From Planktothrix sp. FACHB-1365 (lineage in GTDB: Bacteria > Cyanobacteriota > Cyanobacteriia > Cyanobacteriales > Microcoleaceae), in contig NZ_JACJSC010000015.1 of the NCBI RefSeq assembly GCF_014697575.1, positions 1 through 64,000 of the forward strand: a DNA stretch of 64,000 nucleotides. Direction: 5' to 3'. Shown here one piece after another: positions 16,778 through 26,253 of the stretch (its first letter is position 1; each line of letters opens with the position of its first letter). Both the position numbers and the translations under genes were made by a program. The notes under the pieces are model-generated. The model was not told where the DNA came from, ran no database searches, and worked only from the letters and a program-made list of their open reading frames with translations.

Positions 16778-19096
16778 TTAAGACAATAGATCTTGTAAAG
16801 TCTCTATTGAATAAGCAGGAAGATAATCAGCTTGAACCTGATCAATACTTGCTTGATTTTCAGCATTCAACTGAATTCGACCCTGTAGTTGAGAACATAA
16901 AGCAGACCACTGGCTGAAATTTAGTTGACCTATTAAAACAATTTCTACAGTATCATCAAGCTCTAATTCTTCTTCCATTAACAAATTCATCATCACACTA
17001 GACAATGCTAAATCTGCATCTTCATCTGATATATTTTGATGATCAATGAGTAAAGTCATTTGATTACAGTTGGGATGAATTGCGAGGGCTTTAATTAGAC
17101 TAACTAATTCTGGGTAAAGAACTTCTTCAGGTTGGTTCCAATCTGGAAACACAACTAAATTTATCTTTCTTAAATTAAAACGAATAAGTGTAGCATCAAT
17201 TAAAGCGGAACTAATAATATCAGCCATTTTTGACCAAGAGAACTTCCGTATTTGTTCCAATCCTTTCGCAATTAAAATATGACGGGATTTGAGTTTTTGT
17301 ACTTCACAAAGAGCATCAGTCATGGCATCAATATCATCATCTTTAATATAAATTGCTGCCTCTCCTGCAACTTCAGGAATCGAAGCATTTGCACAAGTAA
17401 TGACCGGACACCCACAAGCTAACGCTTCTGCAATAGGCATTCCAAATCCTTCATATTTAGAGGGATAAACAAGGGCGGTGGCTCCTGAATAAGCGACCCT
17501 GAGTTCTTCATCACTGAGGTACAAAGAATGAACTGTACTACCTGCTGCTAACTCTCGATATTCGTGTCCTAATAAATAACCGGCTCCTGTACAGATCACA
17601 TCAAATGCTGATTTACTATAAAGTTGAGAAAACCCTCGAAAGAACAAAACAGCATTTTTATAATCACTCCCGGCTCCAACTAATAAAAAATAGGGTTTAT
17701 TAATTCCATATTTAGTTTTAAATTGAATAATTTCTCCCAGAGGTGCAGGATAGAAAGCATTAGAAATTCCGCAGTGAGCAACCGTAATTTTAGACTTGAT
17801 ATTTGGAAACAATTTAACGAGGTCATTTGCCGTACTTTCTGAAATGGAAATATAAGCGGACGCATGGGCAATTCCTAGGTGTTTTTCCCGCCACATCGGT
17901 TCATCTAGGTTAGCCCCTAAAATTTCAGGAATCATATCATAGGCTATAAAAACCGATGGTGTTGATAGAGGCGTTGTATAGTAAGTTGAAACAAATAAGT
18001 CTGCTCCTTCTTGATCACAAACTTCTTGAAGCATCTGGCGGTCAACTTCTGTTTTAGAATAGTCATAGGCTGGAACAGAAAGATACCTGATTCCTGCTAT
18101 TTTTGGGGCTGTTTGTCCTCGATCTAAAACAATAATATTTTGACCAAATCCGTTAGCTGCCCATTCTAAAAATAACGATTGCCAAACCCTCGCTATTCCA
18201 GTTTTAAACATTTGGAAAAAGACCCCATCAACAATAATATTGAGAGGGCTATTTAACCTTGATGTCTCTAAATTAGGGGACAAGGATGATTCTTTATTAA
18301 TGCTGTTGACTGAATTAGACAAAAAATATTTTTCGATAATATTGTTAAAGTCTTGATTCATTAAAGATAATTTTTCTACTGGTTTAAGTTGCTGACGGGA
18401 TAATTGTTCAAAAGGGCTACAAGGTAATTCTTTTTTAGTCAATAAATGTAATGAACTGCCATTAGAGTAAAAGTTTAAATCATATCGTTCTGCTAAAATT
18501 CTCAGAGAATGATGGGTATAAATTGAAATATGTTGACCTTCATGTAAAACATAATACCACCAGTCATTGGGTTTAGGATTGCTAGCAGGTAGTAGCTCTG
18601 TACTCAGTAAAATAGTTGAGGATATTTTCAAGAGATTTTCTAACTCAATACTAGGATCAATTAGATGTTCAAAGACTTCAAAGGCAGTTACAATTTCAAA
18701 GGAATTATTTTCAGTCGCGTCTAAATTACTCTCGAAATTTTGAGCAAACAAATTATTACAAAATTTATCAAACCAATAAAAATCAAAGCCATTATCTCTC
18801 ATTAACCTAACAAATAATCCATATCCGGCTCCATAATCTAAAAATTTGCTCTGATGATCGAAAAAATTAAAAATTAGTTTACTGGTAATATCTGAAAACA
18901 TTAAATTTCTGAACACTAACCCAACATCACTTATTGCTATTGCATGAGAATATGCTTCTTCTAACCAGTAAGGTTCTTCGGTTTGAACAAATCCACAATT
19001 TAAACATTGAAAATATTTAATATCATATTTGTTGAGGATTTTAGCCGTTGCAAAATAATTAGATTGAGAATCACAAACTTTACATTTCATAAACAA
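16778..19096 (-). CDS. Methyltransferase-GT4 glycosyltransferase-FPDW fusion protein
   Basis: This 772-aa protein has at least four modules. Residues 1-40 hold a zinc-ribbon-like CKVCDSQ...CLNCGF. Residues 75-200 form a class I methyltransferase with FLDYGAGYGLFVRLM as SAM motif I. Residues 275-635 are a GT4 (GT-B) glycosyltransferase with the EX7E motif EGFGMPIAEALA and the loop CPVITCANASIPEVAGEAA. Residues 645-772 are an FPDW domain (VVFPDWNQ, NLLMEEELELDD, IVLIGQL). It would thus methylate and glycosylate within one chain, perhaps capping a surface glycan. A 217-base gap separates it from the gene upstream. The start could also be the second Met (19090). Confidence 0.8.
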   Translation of the reverse strand: MFMKCKVCDSQSNYFATAKILNKYDIKYFQCLNCGFVQTEEPYWLEEAYSHAIAISDVGLVFRNLMFSDITSKLIFNFFDHQSKFLDYGAGYGLFVRLMRDNGFDFYWFDKFCNNLFAQNFESNLDATENNSFEIVTAFEVFEHLIDPSIELENLLKISSTILLSTELLPASNPKPNDWWYYVLHEGQHISIYTHHSLRILAERYDLNFYSNGSSLHLLTKKELPCSPFEQLSRQQLKPVEKLSLMNQDFNNIIEKYFLSNSVNSINKESSLSPNLETSRLNSPLNIIVDGVFFQMFKTGIARVWQSLFLEWAANGFGQNIIVLDRGQTAPKIAGIRYLSVPAYDYSKTEVDRQMLQEVCDQEGADLFVSTYYTTPLSTPSVFIAYDMIPEILGANLDEPMWREKHLGIAHASAYISISESTANDLVKLFPNIKSKITVAHCGISNAFYPAPLGEIIQFKTKYGINKPYFLLVGAGSDYKNAVLFFRGFSQLYSKSAFDVICTGAGYLLGHEYRELAAGSTVHSLYLSDEELRVAYSGATALVYPSKYEGFGMPIAEALACGCPVITCANASIPEVAGEAAIYIKDDDIDAMTDALCEVQKLKSRHILIAKGLEQIRKFSWSKMADIISSALIDATLIRFNLRKINLVVFPDWNQPEEVLYPELVSLIKALAIHPNCNQMTLLIDHQNISDEDADLALSSVMMNLLMEEELELDDTVEIVLIGQLNFSQWSALCSQLQGRIQLNAENQASIDQVQADYLPAYSIETLQDLLS

Positions 19097-19313
19097 TATT
19101 GATAAATTTGCTTAAGATTATGAGTTATCTTAGAGTTTCTTGATCTAAACTATAACTAGATTTTGATTTCTAGTTGATCAAAACTACTGTACTGCTAAGA
19201 TACCCGATGTGACTGTAAAAACGATCACGTTCCCTCTTACCTCAATTGAACTTATTGCTTAGGACAAGCTTTTATTATATTATATGAACTCTGTTTAACA
19301 TTACCAAACACTG

Positions 19314-21056
19314 CTAGGGATGAACAATACTTTCTTCAGGAATTACCCAAATAGGTAAGGGTTTTTCGCCCATAGATGAGATTGCAATTTTATCTTCATG
19401 CTCTAAAATTATCCGGGCAGTTAAACGAGAGCATAAAGCCTGACTTTGTAAATCGCTTAATTGTCCGGTCAAGAGAATTTCTAATCCGTCCGTTATATCT
19501 ACTTCCGTTTCCATGAATAAATTCATAAAGATACTAGATAAAATTAGATTCGCATCTTCATCAGAAATGTTATGACTATTTAGATATACTATAATTGAAT
19601 TTCTGTTAGGTAGAGAAGCAACTAATTGAAACAGATTACCTAACTCTAAATAAAGCGTTTCTTCAGGTTGCTTCCAATCTGGAAAAGCAATGTAGTTTTT
19701 GTCTTTTAGCTTCCACAATTCCCAATGATTATTTTTTAACTGAAGACCCCGCCAATCGAGTAACTGTTCTAACGGAAACTGAGGAATTTGCTCTGCATCA
19801 ACAGCCTCAAGAATAGCTAAGTTTTCAGAGTCTAAACGAATGCGACCTTGAACAACAGATAGTAAATTGCTCCACTGAGGTTGAGTTAATTGACCCACGA
19901 GGGTAATATCTGGCCCCTGTTCTACATCTAATTCATCTTCCATCAACAGATTCATCATCATACTGAATAACATTAAATCTGCCTTTTCAGCACTCATTTC
20001 TTGATGATCAATCAACAGTTTAATTTGACCTTTATCAGGGTGATTAACCAGCGTTTTAATAACAGCACTTAACTGGGAATATAGTTGATCTTCTTCTTGA
20101 GTCCAATCAAGGAATAAGAGCAGATTGATTTCTTTTAATCTAAGGTGACTAATATTTTCATATAATATAGAACTAAACATCATAGCCTCAGTCACGTTAT
20201 TAGATTGAGGGTTACGCATCATAACAGTAGGGTGTTGTAAGGGAAAAATCATCGGTTTTGTGGGTAAATTAGCAAGTGGGGATTCATCTGTTGTATGGGT
20301 TGCATCTTCCCTAAAACCAATATTGGAAACCAAATTAACATGGGGAAAAATCGTTAAGCCTCCATGAACCCAACACGCAAATGTCCAAGCATAATCCCAG
20401 GTATTAAATCCTTCATAAGCAGCTTGAAAAACTTCTGTACAATCAGCGACGTTTTCAGCAGAATGTTCTAGTATTTTTTCTAAACCGTTGCTATCTCTTA
20501 TTTCTGGCCATAATTTCATATCCAAATCATAGAATTTCCAGGCTCTGCGCCAAGTGGCCCAACCCCAGATATGATTATATCGAGAAAAGTAGTAGCTGAC
20601 CTGTTGATTATTTTGTCGAGATTGAAAGTTATTTCCTGAGATTGTCATGATGTTGGGATCATGACGATATCGTTCTAATAATTCTTCACAAAATCGGAAA
20701 AAGGTAACATCCGGTAAGCAATCATCTTCGAGAATAATTGCTTCTTCAACGGTATTAAAAACCCAATTTAATCCGCTTGAAACTCGAAGGCGACAGCCTA
20801 AGTTAATCTCAGAATAGTTGGTTAAAACTTCACAATCCCAATCCACCTGATTAATAATAGATCGAGTTGCAGCACATTTTTCGGCTTCACCGACTACATT
20901 CAATCGAGGGCCATCCGCAATGACTAGGAGTTTTTCGGGTTTCACCTGACGAATTGCATTAAACACTTGCTGCGTTGTGTCAGGTCTGTTGAAAATCATT
21001 AAACAAACCGGGGTTTTTAATTGGAGTTTTTGGTTCTGTGACAAAAAGTCATTCAT
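19314..21056 (-). CDS. GT2-like glycosyltransferase with two C-terminal FPDW domains
   Basis: Residues 1-300 of 580 resemble HlpA/GT2-type glycosyltransferases: TPVCLMIFNRPDTTQQVF at the start, EEAIILEDDCLPD as the GT-A acidic (DXD-like) site, and HIWGWATWRRAWKFYD, a block found in sugar transferases that decorate surface polysaccharides. Residues 310-433 and 454-580 are two FPDW domains joined by a short linker (LQLKNNHWELWKLKDK); the first reads LLFLDWTQ...NLLMEDELDVEQG, the second IAFPDWKQ...NLFMETEVDITDG. The double copy is the clearest sign that this domain duplicates as a unit. It follows the next gene (21104-22363) by 47 bases. Confidence 0.8.
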   Translation of the reverse strand: MNDFLSQNQKLQLKTPVCLMIFNRPDTTQQVFNAIRQVKPEKLLVIADGPRLNVVGEAEKCAATRSIINQVDWDCEVLTNYSEINLGCRLRVSSGLNWVFNTVEEAIILEDDCLPDVTFFRFCEELLERYRHDPNIMTISGNNFQSRQNNQQVSYYFSRYNHIWGWATWRRAWKFYDLDMKLWPEIRDSNGLEKILEHSAENVADCTEVFQAAYEGFNTWDYAWTFACWVHGGLTIFPHVNLVSNIGFREDATHTTDESPLANLPTKPMIFPLQHPTVMMRNPQSNNVTEAMMFSSILYENISHLRLKEINLLLFLDWTQEEDQLYSQLSAVIKTLVNHPDKGQIKLLIDHQEMSAEKADLMLFSMMMNLLMEDELDVEQGPDITLVGQLTQPQWSNLLSVVQGRIRLDSENLAILEAVDAEQIPQFPLEQLLDWRGLQLKNNHWELWKLKDKNYIAFPDWKQPEETLYLELGNLFQLVASLPNRNSIIVYLNSHNISDEDANLILSSIFMNLFMETEVDITDGLEILLTGQLSDLQSQALCSRLTARIILEHEDKIAISSMGEKPLPIWVIPEESIVHP

Positions 21057-21103
21057 TTTTTAATTCTCTTTATAAATTTAAAAGACAATTTCACTATTAT
21101 CAT

Positions 21104-22363
21104 TTAATTGTCTTGAGTAGGGGAAGGTTTGGGATTCATGACTTGAAAACATCCTTTTCCTAAAATAGATTGTTTCTGACTGGGAACCCCCTGGCTTTCT
21201 AAAATATCAAATTTCTTAAAAAACAAAGAGGTGCAATTTTTATAGATGTAGCTAGAAATCATCCCCCAGAAATCCAGACGTTTATAACCTTCATTTGCTA
21301 ATTTTTGAACGGAGGAGTCATAATTGTAATTATCGGTATTATCAAAGATAATTAAACCTGTTTGTTTAATCTGATTTAAACTGAGTTCTAAACATTGATT
21401 TCGATTAGCCCCATCAATAATAATAACATCAAAGTAATCCGATGGAAATGAAGAAATCATTTCTGCATATTCTTGTTCATCTTCTCGTAAAAACAGTTGA
21501 ACATTATTAGGCATTTTAGCCTTAATTTCTTCAAACCAATTGGCATCATTTTCAATAGAAATGACTTCTGAAACTCGTTGTGACCACCATAAGGTTGAGT
21601 TACCTGCTCCAAATTCAAAGACTTTAAAATCAGGCTTAACTTTATCTTCTAAAAATTCAATTGCTGGATAGGTATACCAGGGAAGGGGTTGATTATCTGG
21701 AGTTACAGGTTTTCTTTGATATAGTGAATTCAACCATCCTGATGTCAGAAAATAATTAATTCCTGGGGGAAGATTAGCAGCAACTTCATACCAATTTAAA
21801 GATAAGATTAAACTGTGAACTACGGGAATTGAATACCCTTTTTCTACTAAGTCAGGATAATCTGACAATAGCTGTCTTCCTAATTGAGCAGATTCGACAA
21901 ATTTTTTGGCATTAAAACATTGTTGGGCTAGTTGTAATTTAAAGTTTTTTTGTTGTTCATTAACTGTAGATAGAACTTGATACTTGTCTAAATCAGTTAC
22001 TTGCTCTAAGGTGACAATCGGAATAATTTCTGACCATTCATTGAGTTGACTTTTATTGACATTATGACCTAATATTTTATAATTAATTTTTAAAATACAA
22101 TTGAACCAGTCATCAAATTTTTGGGAACTAATTAAACTAATATTAAGTGGTGCTTCTAATTCTTCATTTTCCTCTAGGATTAAGTTCATCATTACACCTG
22201 ATACATACAGGTCGGCTTCTTGACTAGGAAACTGATCATAGTCGATAAAAACAGATAAATTGCTTCTGTCAGGATGGTCGAGAAATGCTTTGATTATTGT
22301 TTTCAATTCTAACACAAGCTCAGTCTCTGGTGATGCCCAGTTAAACAGAACCAAAAAATTCAT
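21104..22363 (-). CDS. SAM-dependent methyltransferase with N-terminal FPDW-like domain
   Basis: In this 419-aa protein the FPDW-like domain is at the N-terminus (residues 1-115, FLVLFNWASPE, MMNLILEENEELEAP) rather than the C-terminus. Residues about 210-370 form a methyltransferase of the Methyltransf_24 / class I type: VFEFGAGNSTLWWSQRV is SAM motif I, ISIENDANW the acidic loop, and FDVIIIDGANRNQC the motif II region. Between them is a short helical (TPR-like) stretch, FNAKKFVESAQLGRQLLSDY. It is first in the four-gene reverse-strand run, so its 5' region (22364-22614) should hold the promoter, shared with the divergent OGT fusion gene. Confidence 0.75.
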   Translation of the reverse strand: MNFLVLFNWASPETELVLELKTIIKAFLDHPDRSNLSVFIDYDQFPSQEADLYVSGVMMNLILEENEELEAPLNISLISSQKFDDWFNCILKINYKILGHNVNKSQLNEWSEIIPIVTLEQVTDLDKYQVLSTVNEQQKNFKLQLAQQCFNAKKFVESAQLGRQLLSDYPDLVEKGYSIPVVHSLILSLNWYEVAANLPPGINYFLTSGWLNSLYQRKPVTPDNQPLPWYTYPAIEFLEDKVKPDFKVFEFGAGNSTLWWSQRVSEVISIENDANWFEEIKAKMPNNVQLFLREDEQEYAEMISSFPSDYFDVIIIDGANRNQCLELSLNQIKQTGLIIFDNTDNYNYDSSVQKLANEGYKRLDFWGMISSYIYKNCTSLFFKKFDILESQGVPSQKQSILGKGCFQVMNPKPSPTQDN

Positions 22364-22614
22364 AGACTCGGAGCCTTCTAGGAGATTGTGATTTTATTTA
22401 GTATACCCTGCGGGTTTGAGAAAATGATCATTTTTGCTGGATTAAATTTTTGTAAGATATTATGGTTTAGGCTAGTCAGGGTTTTAATCGCCTGTATAAT
22501 ATTTGAATAGCTGATGACTTAACGGAATTAATCTGTTAAAATAGATATCAAGTATAATTTATTTATTTTTTCATAGTTAAATCGTCAACCTATATCTTGA
22601 CCCGACAATAAATA

Positions 22615-25600
22615 ATGAAAATTATCAACTTTTTAGAGCTTTATTCCTCAATAGAAGAATCTCATGATTTAGTTAATAACTGGTCACTCTTATTTCCTGA
22701 ACTACAGTCTATTTTAAAACTCAGAGACCGTCAAAACAATATTCATCTCCCTCTATTGTTAAACTTAGCAGTTCACAATTTAGAAAATCAGGAAATTTAT
22801 TGCCAAATCGGGGTGAATTCTGTTAGTCATTTAATGGGTGCATTATTGAATAATCCTGACTCTATAGCTTATGTGGTCGATTCCTTCTATGAAAAAGATG
22901 AATCCCAAAGTTATGAATCTAGGGTTGAAATTTTAGAGGCTTTAAATTTTAGTAATCAAGTATTTTTATGTGATCAACAACCAGAAGAATTTTTATTAGA
23001 ACTGAGAGAAGTTGAATTTGAGAATAAAATCGGCGTTTGTTTCTATGATTGGAAAACTGATTATCGTTCTGTTTTGAATAGCTTATTATTGATTAATCCT
23101 TTTTTATCTCATCAAGCATTAATTATTGTTAATGATGCAAATCATGACAGTGTTCAACAAGCTATATGGGATTTTATCGCAGCAACACCTGAATGTCAAG
23201 TTGAACTAGAACTATTACCTCAGACTGATGAACCGCTCCGGTTTGAAGATGGGATTTTTATTATCAGTCGAGATATAAACAGAACTTTTAACTATGAAAC
23301 AGCGATGTTCCTCAACCGTCGCCAACCTCAAGTCATTCAAAGAATTTCTCAGTTACATCAATTAGAGAAATTATTAAATACAATTTATCAAGAAGCTGTC
23401 GATTTCCATCAAAACTACAGGTTTAATGAAGCTGAAAAAAAATATCAAGAATTTATTGATTTGAATCCAGATCATGGGGAAGCGTGGATGAATTTAGGAA
23501 AGTTATATTATCAAAGCGAAAATTATCAAGCATCTCTGCACGCTAGTTACCAGCTAATAGCACTTACTCCTCATAGGTTTGACGGATATTATCAATTAGG
23601 TCAATGCTTTGAAAAATTGAATCAATTTGAACAAGCGATCGCAGCTTACCAAAAAACAATCGCATTAAAACCTGATTATCTTGATGCCTATAATAACTTA
23701 GGAAATCTCTTAATGCAACAAGGACAATTTGCAGAAGCAGAAACGGTTTATCGTCAAGCCATAGAGATTAACCCTAATCATTTTTGTAGTTACCTGAATT
23801 TAGGCAATTTATTTTTATTGCAAAATCAATTTCAATTCGCTAAAGCAACCTATCAAAAAGGTTTAACGATTATTCCAGATCAGCCTGATATTCTGCATAA
23901 CTTAGCTCTAACGGATGAAATTGAAAAAAATCCAATTCCTTATTATCGTAGTTTTGGCGATCGCTTGTACCAATTAGGCAATTATGAAGCAGCGATCGCA
24001 GAATATCAAAAAATCCTCAATTTGCAAGCAGGAGATGTTGATCTTTATGACAAACTCAATCACTGTTACTGGCAACTCAACCAACCGAATGATGCCATAG
24101 ATATCTTGAAAATTGGAACAAAAATATATCCTGATTTTGCTCCCCTTCACTTTACATTAATTACGAACCTTCTTTATCAAGGAAGAACAGAAGAAGCTGT
24201 TAAAAAAGCGGAAATCGCCTCAGAATGCTTACCCAAAGATTATACCTTTACCCTGCTTAAATATCTCATAGTACCGATGTTGTACCACTCTATTGAGGAA
24301 ATCAACAATTATCGAGATCGGTTTAATCAAGGATTACAAAATTTAATTGCTACTACAGATCTAACTGATTCGGAGACAGTAGATCAAGCCTTTTTAGGAA
24401 TGGGACGATTTACGAATTTTTATTTAGGGTATCAAGCGAGAAATGTGATTGAAGAACAAAAAATTTATGGCAATTTTCTGCATCAAATTATGTGCTTAAA
24501 ATATCCTCAGTGGGTTCAACCGCTAACCCTACCAACAGTTAAGGATAAAATTCGAGTGGGATATGTTTCGAGTTATTTGCATTGTTATAGTGGTTCACTG
24601 TGGTTAATTGGTTGGTTACGCTATGCTAGCCGGAATCAGTTTGAAATTTACGCTTATTATACCGGGAATTCTCCTGATCCCGTTACAGAACAATTTAGAC
24701 AATATAGCCATCAATTTTATCATATTCCTAACAATTTTGAAGCGGTTGCTGAACAAATTACTAAGGATCAACTGCATATTTTAGTTTATCCCGAAATTGG
24801 GATGAACCCCCCAACAATGGAACTCGCCGCTTTACGTTTAGCACCCATTCAATGCACCGCTTGGGGTCATCCCGTCACATCAGGACTCCCAACCATTGAT
24901 TATTTCCTATCAAGTCAATTAATGGAACCGGAAAACGCACAGGAACATTATTCAGAAACCTTAATTTTATTACCCAATATTGGGGTTGCTTATCCAAAAC
25001 CTCAAGATATTCCACCGTTAGTTAAAACTCGATCAGATTATGATTTACCCGAAGATGCGGTGATTTATTTATGTTGTCAAGCTCCCTTTAAATATCTTCC
25101 CCAATATGATTATATTTTACCTGAAATAGCACTCAAAGTTCCGAACGCTAAGTTTTTATTTTTCCGAGGAACATTACTCAATGATCGCTTAAATCAAGCT
25201 TTTTCTAACTATGGCTTAAATTATCAGGATTATTGTTTACATCGAAAAGTTGACGAACGCTTTGATTATTTAATGTTAAACCAACTTTCGGATGTGTTTT
25301 TAGATACCTTTACTTGGTCGGGAGGAAATACCTCTTTAGAAGCGATCGCTTGTTATTTACCTATTGTCACTTGTCCTGGGGAATTTATGCGCGGACGTCA
25401 TGCGGATAGTTTTCTAAAAATGATAGGTTTAACAGAAACTATTGCCAAAAATGAAGCAGAATATCTTGAAATTGCGGTCAAATTAGGGTTAGATTGTATA
25501 GGACGTGAAACAATTTCTCAACAGATGAGTGAACGCCAACATCTTCTGTTTGATGATCAAGTTTGTGTGACGGCTTTAGAAGAATTTTATCAAGCTGTCA

Positions 25601-25620
25601 TTAAGGCTAGACTTTCATAA
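22615..25620 (+). CDS. Methyltransferase-like domain, TPR array and SPINDLY/OGT-like glycosyltransferase fusion
   Basis: The 1001-aa protein has three parts. Residues 1-240 look like a class I methyltransferase or its relic (EIYCQIGVNSVSHLMGALL in place of motif I, KIGVCFYDWKTD, ALIIVNDANHDS). Residues about 255-640 hold TPRs with good consensus (AYQKTIALKPDYLDAYNNLG, AETVYRQAIEINPNH). Residues 645-1000 are the OGT-like catalytic region: KIRVGYVSSYLHCYSGSLW, WGHPVTSGLPTIDYF, a Lys in APFKYLPQ near 827, and DTFTWSGGNTSLEAIA. The motif I Gly-rich loop is weak, so the first domain may bind rather than methylate. It is divergent from the methyltransferase gene at 22363. Its stop is overlapped by a possible frameshifted tail of the next gene. 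Confidence 0.8.
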   Translation: MKIINFLELYSSIEESHDLVNNWSLLFPELQSILKLRDRQNNIHLPLLLNLAVHNLENQEIYCQIGVNSVSHLMGALLNNPDSIAYVVDSFYEKDESQSYESRVEILEALNFSNQVFLCDQQPEEFLLELREVEFENKIGVCFYDWKTDYRSVLNSLLLINPFLSHQALIIVNDANHDSVQQAIWDFIAATPECQVELELLPQTDEPLRFEDGIFIISRDINRTFNYETAMFLNRRQPQVIQRISQLHQLEKLLNTIYQEAVDFHQNYRFNEAEKKYQEFIDLNPDHGEAWMNLGKLYYQSENYQASLHASYQLIALTPHRFDGYYQLGQCFEKLNQFEQAIAAYQKTIALKPDYLDAYNNLGNLLMQQGQFAEAETVYRQAIEINPNHFCSYLNLGNLFLLQNQFQFAKATYQKGLTIIPDQPDILHNLALTDEIEKNPIPYYRSFGDRLYQLGNYEAAIAEYQKILNLQAGDVDLYDKLNHCYWQLNQPNDAIDILKIGTKIYPDFAPLHFTLITNLLYQGRTEEAVKKAEIASECLPKDYTFTLLKYLIVPMLYHSIEEINNYRDRFNQGLQNLIATTDLTDSETVDQAFLGMGRFTNFYLGYQARNVIEEQKIYGNFLHQIMCLKYPQWVQPLTLPTVKDKIRVGYVSSYLHCYSGSLWLIGWLRYASRNQFEIYAYYTGNSPDPVTEQFRQYSHQFYHIPNNFEAVAEQITKDQLHILVYPEIGMNPPTMELAALRLAPIQCTAWGHPVTSGLPTIDYFLSSQLMEPENAQEHYSETLILLPNIGVAYPKPQDIPPLVKTRSDYDLPEDAVIYLCCQAPFKYLPQYDYILPEIALKVPNAKFLFFRGTLLNDRLNQAFSNYGLNYQDYCLHRKVDERFDYLMLNQLSDVFLDTFTWSGGNTSLEAIACYLPIVTCPGEFMRGRHADSFLKMIGLTETIAKNEAEYLEIAVKLGLDCIGRETISQQMSERQHLLFDDQVCVTALEEFYQAVIKARLS

Positions 25621-25755
25621 AAAATGGGTGTTCTTTCTGAATTTCGTTGAATTTCATTATGGACTTGAGCGATTGTTAATTCCAACTGTCCTAAACGTTC
25701 TAACTCAATTTCAATATGCGTCACCGGTTCCTGCACTTGACTGGCTGAACTGGAG
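25590..25755 (-). pseudogene. Out-of-frame 3' continuation of the TPR membrane protein gene
   Basis: Just past the stop of the gene at 25756, the reverse strand has an open frame reading NNSSSASQVQEPVTHIEIE, then LERLGQLELTIAQVHNEI and QRNSERTPIFYESLALMTA, ending in TGA at 25590. Removing one base from the A5 run (T5 at 25759-25763 on the plus strand) would fuse this frame to the 141-aa protein. The amphipathic composition looks like real protein. This points to a recent frameshift, phase variation or a sequencing error. It would overlap the convergent OGT fusion gene by 31 bases. Confidence 0.45.
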
Positions 25756-26181
25756 TTATTTTTGATTTCCCTGTTTTAATTGAGTTAATAACTGTTGATA
25801 ATCTTGTCGATCAGGATATAATTTTATTAAATTATTTAAGGGTTCAATTGCTCCTTGAATGTTATTTTGTTCTAGTCTAACCTTTACTAAACCTTCCAAA
25901 GCTGTTGGGTTATTGGGTTCCCGTTTTAATACCGTTTCATAACCTTTTTCTTGCTTCTGTAATAAAGCGGTTGCAGATTGTTCTTCTGTGGGTTGAGTCG
26001 TTTGGGGTTCAGGTTCAAATACCCCTTTAAACACTTTTCCTAATCCAAATATGGTAGAACCAAAAAAAGCAAGCATTGATAAGATCATAATGACTTTTTG
26101 TACCTGCTTAGAGCGTTCCATTCGGCGCATACGATCTGCCCCATATTGCCTTTCTAAGGATTCCTTCTCAACGGGATTCAT
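25756..26181 (-). CDS. TPR-containing membrane-anchored protein, possibly truncated by frameshift
   Basis: The 141-aa product has a basic cytoplasmic start (RMRRMERSKQVQK), one membrane helix (about residues 29-50, VIMILSMLAFFGSTIFGLGKV), a Gln/Thr/Glu-rich linker, and one and a half TPRs (KGYETVLKREPNNPTALEGL, AIEPLNNLIKLYPD). Related cyanobacterial proteins of this layout are usually longer. The early stop falls right after an A5 run, and a plausible continuation lies one frame away (25590-25755), so the true product may be about 195 aa. Role unknown; TPRs suggest a scaffold at the membrane. It is alone, 72 bases from the upstream Uma2 gene on the same strand. Confidence 0.7.
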   Translation of the reverse strand: MNPVEKESLERQYGADRMRRMERSKQVQKVIMILSMLAFFGSTIFGLGKVFKGVFEPEPQTTQPTEEQSATALLQKQEKGYETVLKREPNNPTALEGLVKVRLEQNNIQGAIEPLNNLIKLYPDRQDYQQLLTQLKQGNQK

Positions 26182-26253
26182 GGCTAATACCTTCCTCAGA
26201 TTCTTGATTAGTTGGCTTGAATAGCACCTATTTTGAGAATACCCTGTTTGTTC

